A stretch of 7,461 bases of DNA from CBFDBT01 sp965603115 (GTDB lineage: Bacteria; Pseudomonadota; Alphaproteobacteria; Sphingomonadales; Kordiimonadaceae): positions 1 to 7,461 of the forward strand of contig CBFDBT010000134.1 of the NCBI GenBank assembly GCA_965603115.1, read 5' to 3'. Positions 4,646 to 7,461 of this stretch are shown in pieces. The position numbers were made by a program, and so were the translations under genes. The notes under the pieces were generated by a model. That model was not told where the DNA came from. It made no database searches and worked only from the letters and a program-made list of their open reading frames with translations. Position 1 is the first letter of the stretch, and every line of letters starts with the position of its first letter.

Positions 4646-7084
4646 ATGTCTATCGTGGCCAAAGCCGCTAAAAGTAAAGTCACCAAAAAAACAGGTGCCA
4701 CTAGAAACACAACAACGGCTACAACGCCTTTGTTACCTGAATCTATGAGTCTTTTCCTGCGACGCCTGTTATGGCGTGCTATGGGGCTGATTATAGGCCT
4801 TGCTGGCGTTTTTATAGTGGTTTCAGTTTATAGTTATGATCCGGCTGACCCGACCTTTAACAAGGTAACAGACGCGGTGCCTTTAAATCTTTTGGGAATT
4901 ATGGGTGCCCATACGGCAGATCTTTTGCTGCAAACTTTAGGTCTTGCCAGTTATGCACTGGCCTTGCCGCTGTTTACGTGGTGCTGGCGTATTTTGCGGT
5001 TGCGAACTTTGCCGTGGTTCTGGGTTAATATTACCCTCATTCCCATAGCTTTGGTGTTTTTATCCGCCGCTTTTGGTGCTCCGAGCCCAGACCCCACATG
5101 GCCTATAAACGCTGGTTATGGTGGTTTTATGGGGCAATGGGTCTATCAGCTAGCCAATACACTGTCTGCCCTTATGGGCCTTACGCTACCAACATGGGCT
5201 TTTGTGGTTATATTTACCTGCCTTGGCATCCCCGCCCTTGGCGGCACATTGGGTCTGTCCGCTTTAGAGTGGCAAATAATTAAAGAGAGAATTATTGCCA
5301 TAACTCGCTGGACCATTAGCACTATTGGTTGGGCGCTTTATAACGGATGGCACTGGATTGCTTCGCGTATGGAAGGCGATGAGATTGAAGAAAGCTTCGA
5401 TGATGATGGTCGTCCCGCTGTTGTGCGTAAACGCAAAAAACGCACACCGCCGTCCAAGCCTGCTCCCATACTTAAAAAGCGAATTACACCTAAGGCAAAA
5501 ACAGAAAAAGGTAGCCGTGAAACCAAGGAACGTCAGCGTACGTTGGATTTAGGCGATGGATCAGACTTTAAATTGCCGCCGATTGATATCTTAAGTTCAC
5601 CGCCTAAAGATAATAGTTCTTACCGCCTGAGCAGTGAAGCTTTAGAGGCCAATGCCAGAATGCTTGAAACGGTGCTGGAAGACTTTGGTGTGCAAGGCGA
5701 TATTATCAATGTACGCCCAGGCCCTGTTGTCACCCTGTATGAGCTTGAACCAGCCCCTGGTGTTAAGGCTGCGCGGGTGATTGGCCTTGCAGACGATGTA
5801 GCGCGGTCTATGAGTGCCATTTCAGCCCGTGTGGCTGTGGTTCCGGGCCGTAATGTCATTGGCATCGAACTGCCTAATACCAAACGAGAAACAGTGGCGC
5901 TTCGAGAAATGATATCGTCGGTTGCTTTTGAAAAAACACGGGCAAAGCTTCCGCTGATGCTGGGTAAAGATATTGGTGGCGAGCCTGTAGTTGCTGATCT
6001 ATCAAGCATGCCTCATCTATTGATGGCGGGAACGACGGGTGCTGGTAAATCTGTTGGGATTAATGTGATGATCCTGTCTTTGCTATACGCGATGACTCCA
6101 AAGCAGGTCCGTTTCATTATGGTTGATCCCAAGCAGCTAGAACTATCGATTTATGACGGTATACCGCATTTGCTGACCCCTGTGGTGACGGAAGCCAAAA
6201 AAGCCGTTGTGGCTTTAAAGTGGGCCGTGCGCGAGATGGAAACACGCTACGCTAATATGTCAAAACTGGGTGTGCGCAACTTGGCGGCTTATAACAAGCG
6301 TGTCGAAGAGGCGCAAACCAGCGGAGAAAAGCTCACCCGCACTATTCAGACAGGATTTGACCCTGAAAGTGGCCAACCACTTTATGAAGATCAGGAATTT
6401 GACTTTGAAAGCTTGCCATTAATTGTTGTGATCATCGATGAAATGGCGGACCTGATGCTTGTAGCCGGTAAAGATGTAGAGGCGACGGTGCAGCGCCTTG
6501 CTCAAATGGCCCGTGCTGCTGGTATTCATGTTATCATGGCCACCCAGCGCCCGTCTGTTGATGTTATCACGGGTACCATCAAGGCGAATTTCCCGACTCG
6601 AATTTCCTTTAGGGTTACCAGCAAGATAGACAGCCGAACTATTTTGGGGGAAATGGGTGCTGAACAGCTTTTGGGCATGGGAGATATGCTCTATATGGCG
6701 GGCGGAAGTCAGGTTACGCGTGTGCATGGCGCTTTTGTCAGCGATGAAGAAGTAGAAGATGTGGTTAAATTCGTTAAAGCCCAAGGTGCCCCTGAATATG
6801 TGAGATCTGTTACAGAAGAACCAGAAGAAGGCTATGACAGTCCTTTCATTCCAAATTCTGGCGCGGGCGGCAGCAATAGTGGCAACGAGCTTTATGACAA
6901 GGCGGTGGATATTATAATGCGCGACCGCAAGGTCTCCACCAGTTACGTACAGCGCCGTTTAAAAATTGGCTATAACCGCGCCGCAACACTGATCGAAGAG
7001 ATGGAAGAAAACGGTGTGATCAGTGCGCCAAACCACGCAGGTAAGCGTGAGGTCCTAGCACCAAACCATGAAGAAGAATTTTAA
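4646..7084 (+). CDS. ftsK: DNA translocase FtsK
   Basis: FtsK is an inner-membrane protein at the division septum whose hexameric motor pumps DNA so that chromosome ends clear the closing septum; it also activates XerCD recombination at dif. The 812-residue product has a basic cytoplasmic N-terminus and about four membrane segments (roughly 44-63, 92-113, 125-144, 183-207). A charged linker rich in K, R and P runs at about 240-320, far shorter than in E. coli FtsK (1329 residues) but usual for other bacteria. The alpha/beta motor follows, with Walker A GTTGAGKS at 462-469, VDPKQLELS at 493-501, Walker B LIVVIIDE ending at D598-E599, and MATQRPSVDVITG. The gamma winged-helix domain (about 747-805, with VSTSYVQRRLKIGYNRAA) reads orienting DNA motifs. 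ATG 4646 is given as the start; GTG 4655 is possible. lolA follows 101 bases downstream. Confidence 0.97.
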   Translation: MSIVAKAAKSKVTKKTGATRNTTTATTPLLPESMSLFLRRLLWRAMGLIIGLAGVFIVVSVYSYDPADPTFNKVTDAVPLNLLGIMGAHTADLLLQTLGLASYALALPLFTWCWRILRLRTLPWFWVNITLIPIALVFLSAAFGAPSPDPTWPINAGYGGFMGQWVYQLANTLSALMGLTLPTWAFVVIFTCLGIPALGGTLGLSALEWQIIKERIIAITRWTISTIGWALYNGWHWIASRMEGDEIEESFDDDGRPAVVRKRKKRTPPSKPAPILKKRITPKAKTEKGSRETKERQRTLDLGDGSDFKLPPIDILSSPPKDNSSYRLSSEALEANARMLETVLEDFGVQGDIINVRPGPVVTLYELEPAPGVKAARVIGLADDVARSMSAISARVAVVPGRNVIGIELPNTKRETVALREMISSVAFEKTRAKLPLMLGKDIGGEPVVADLSSMPHLLMAGTTGAGKSVGINVMILSLLYAMTPKQVRFIMVDPKQLELSIYDGIPHLLTPVVTEAKKAVVALKWAVREMETRYANMSKLGVRNLAAYNKRVEEAQTSGEKLTRTIQTGFDPESGQPLYEDQEFDFESLPLIVVIIDEMADLMLVAGKDVEATVQRLAQMARAAGIHVIMATQRPSVDVITGTIKANFPTRISFRVTSKIDSRTILGEMGAEQLLGMGDMLYMAGGSQVTRVHGAFVSDEEVEDVVKFVKAQGAPEYVRSVTEEPEEGYDSPFIPNSGAGGSNSGNELYDKAVDIIMRDRKVSTSYVQRRLKIGYNRAATLIEEMEENGVISAPNHAGKREVLAPNHEEEF

Positions 7085-7137
7085 ATCACACACATATGTT
7101 CACCGACCATTCATGATTCGTGGGATAGAGTGAAAAT

Positions 7138-7143
7138 TATAAT
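7138..7143 (+). promoter_or_regulatory. Candidate -10 element upstream of lolA
   Basis: A perfect TATAAT lies 42 bases before the lolA start in an AT-rich part of the ftsK-lolA gap. No convincing -35 hexamer is found 16-18 bases upstream. No clear hairpin terminator follows ftsK either, so lolA may be read both from ftsK and from a local promoter. Chance occurrence in AT-rich sequence is quite possible. Confidence 0.3.
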
Positions 7144-7185
7144 AAATAATAATGCGATAGTACAAAGCGACAGTAAGGCTTAATA

Positions 7186-7461
7186 ATGAAACTTAATAAA
7201 ATGATTTTGATGATGGCTCTTGTCTCGGTGCCGCTTACGGCTCAAGAGGAGCAAACATTACCGCCTCTTGGCGAAGAGGTTGTTGACGCCCTGCCAGCCG
7301 ATGTAGCTTTTACCAAGGTTGAGAATTATTTCAATGTGGTAACATCGCTTAAAGCAAAATTTAGACAGGTTAACCCAAATGGCACTATCGCACGCGGTAA
7401 TATGTTGCTTAGGCGTCCGGGGAAAATTCGCTTTGATTATGAGGATGATTATCCCTTTTTA
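7186..7461 (+). CDS. lolA: Outer-membrane lipoprotein carrier protein LolA, N-terminal part
   Basis: LolA is the periplasmic chaperone that takes lipoproteins from the LolCDE transporter and delivers them to the outer membrane. Ninety-two codons are visible before the window ends without a stop, roughly the first half of a typical protein. The start is the ATG at 7186, with AAGG (7175-7178) 7 bases upstream. A short Sec signal peptide is seen (MKLNK, then a hydrophobic stretch, cleavage probably after PLTA at residue 19). After a roughly 25-residue acidic, Pro-containing lead comes the conserved opening of the fold: VENYFNVVTSLKAKFRQ, then GTIARGNMLLRRPGKIRFDY. The F-x-Q and the G-x-x-x-x-RPGK-x-R-F-x-Y pattern are typical of the family. 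Position directly after ftsK is common in Alphaproteobacteria and supports the call. The C-terminal half cannot be checked. Confidence 0.92.
   Translation, partial: MKLNKMILMMALVSVPLTAQEEQTLPPLGEEVVDALPADVAFTKVENYFNVVTSLKAKFRQVNPNGTIARGNMLLRRPGKIRFDYEDDYPFL

Noticed and set aside
6419..6784. Minus-strand open frame of 121 codons inside ftsK
   Set aside because: It is fully antisense to the FtsK motor region, including Walker B, which is strongly conserved on the plus strand. It has no family motif or ribosome binding site of note.

Overview
The window looks like ordinary chromosome from an alphaproteobacterium of moderate G+C content. The basis is gene order: dnaK-dnaJ-dapB on one side, and a UbiH/UbiF-family hydroxylase divergent from ftsK, followed by lolA, on the other. 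Both arrangements are common in Alphaproteobacteria. A genus cannot be named from the sequence. No phage, transposase, CRISPR, tRNA or rRNA signal was seen.

Layout. Positions 2-238 hold the C-terminal end of DnaK. A GC-rich hairpin (266-296) separates it from a complete dnaJ (330-1475), which ends in a strong hairpin terminator (1507-1540). Next comes dapB (1592-2377), which overlaps by four bases (ATGA) a gene for a secreted Amidase_2-type N-acetylmuramoyl-L-alanine amidase (from 2374). The amidase frame is cut by TAA at 3001-3003, but recognisable amidase sequence continues in the same frame to 3120. That stretch includes the KxDPG segment that carries catalytic residues in the AmpD family. 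The gene is therefore best read as recently broken, or as a sequencing error. A GC-rich intergenic stretch (3121-3305) contains several small palindromes set inside a larger mirrored arrangement, and it lies between convergent genes. The FAD-dependent ubiquinone-type hydroxylase follows on the minus strand (3306-4526). After a 119-base divergent region come ftsK (4646-7084) and the first 92 codons of lolA (7186 to the window end).

Functionally the window combines protein folding (DnaK/DnaJ), supply of diaminopimelate/lysine and peptidoglycan turnover (DapB plus amidase), quinone biosynthesis, chromosome segregation at division (FtsK) and lipoprotein delivery to the outer membrane (LolA). Most of it is housekeeping. 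The two places worth a second look are the interrupted amidase and the palindromic element immediately downstream of it. No convincing undescribed multi-gene system was found.
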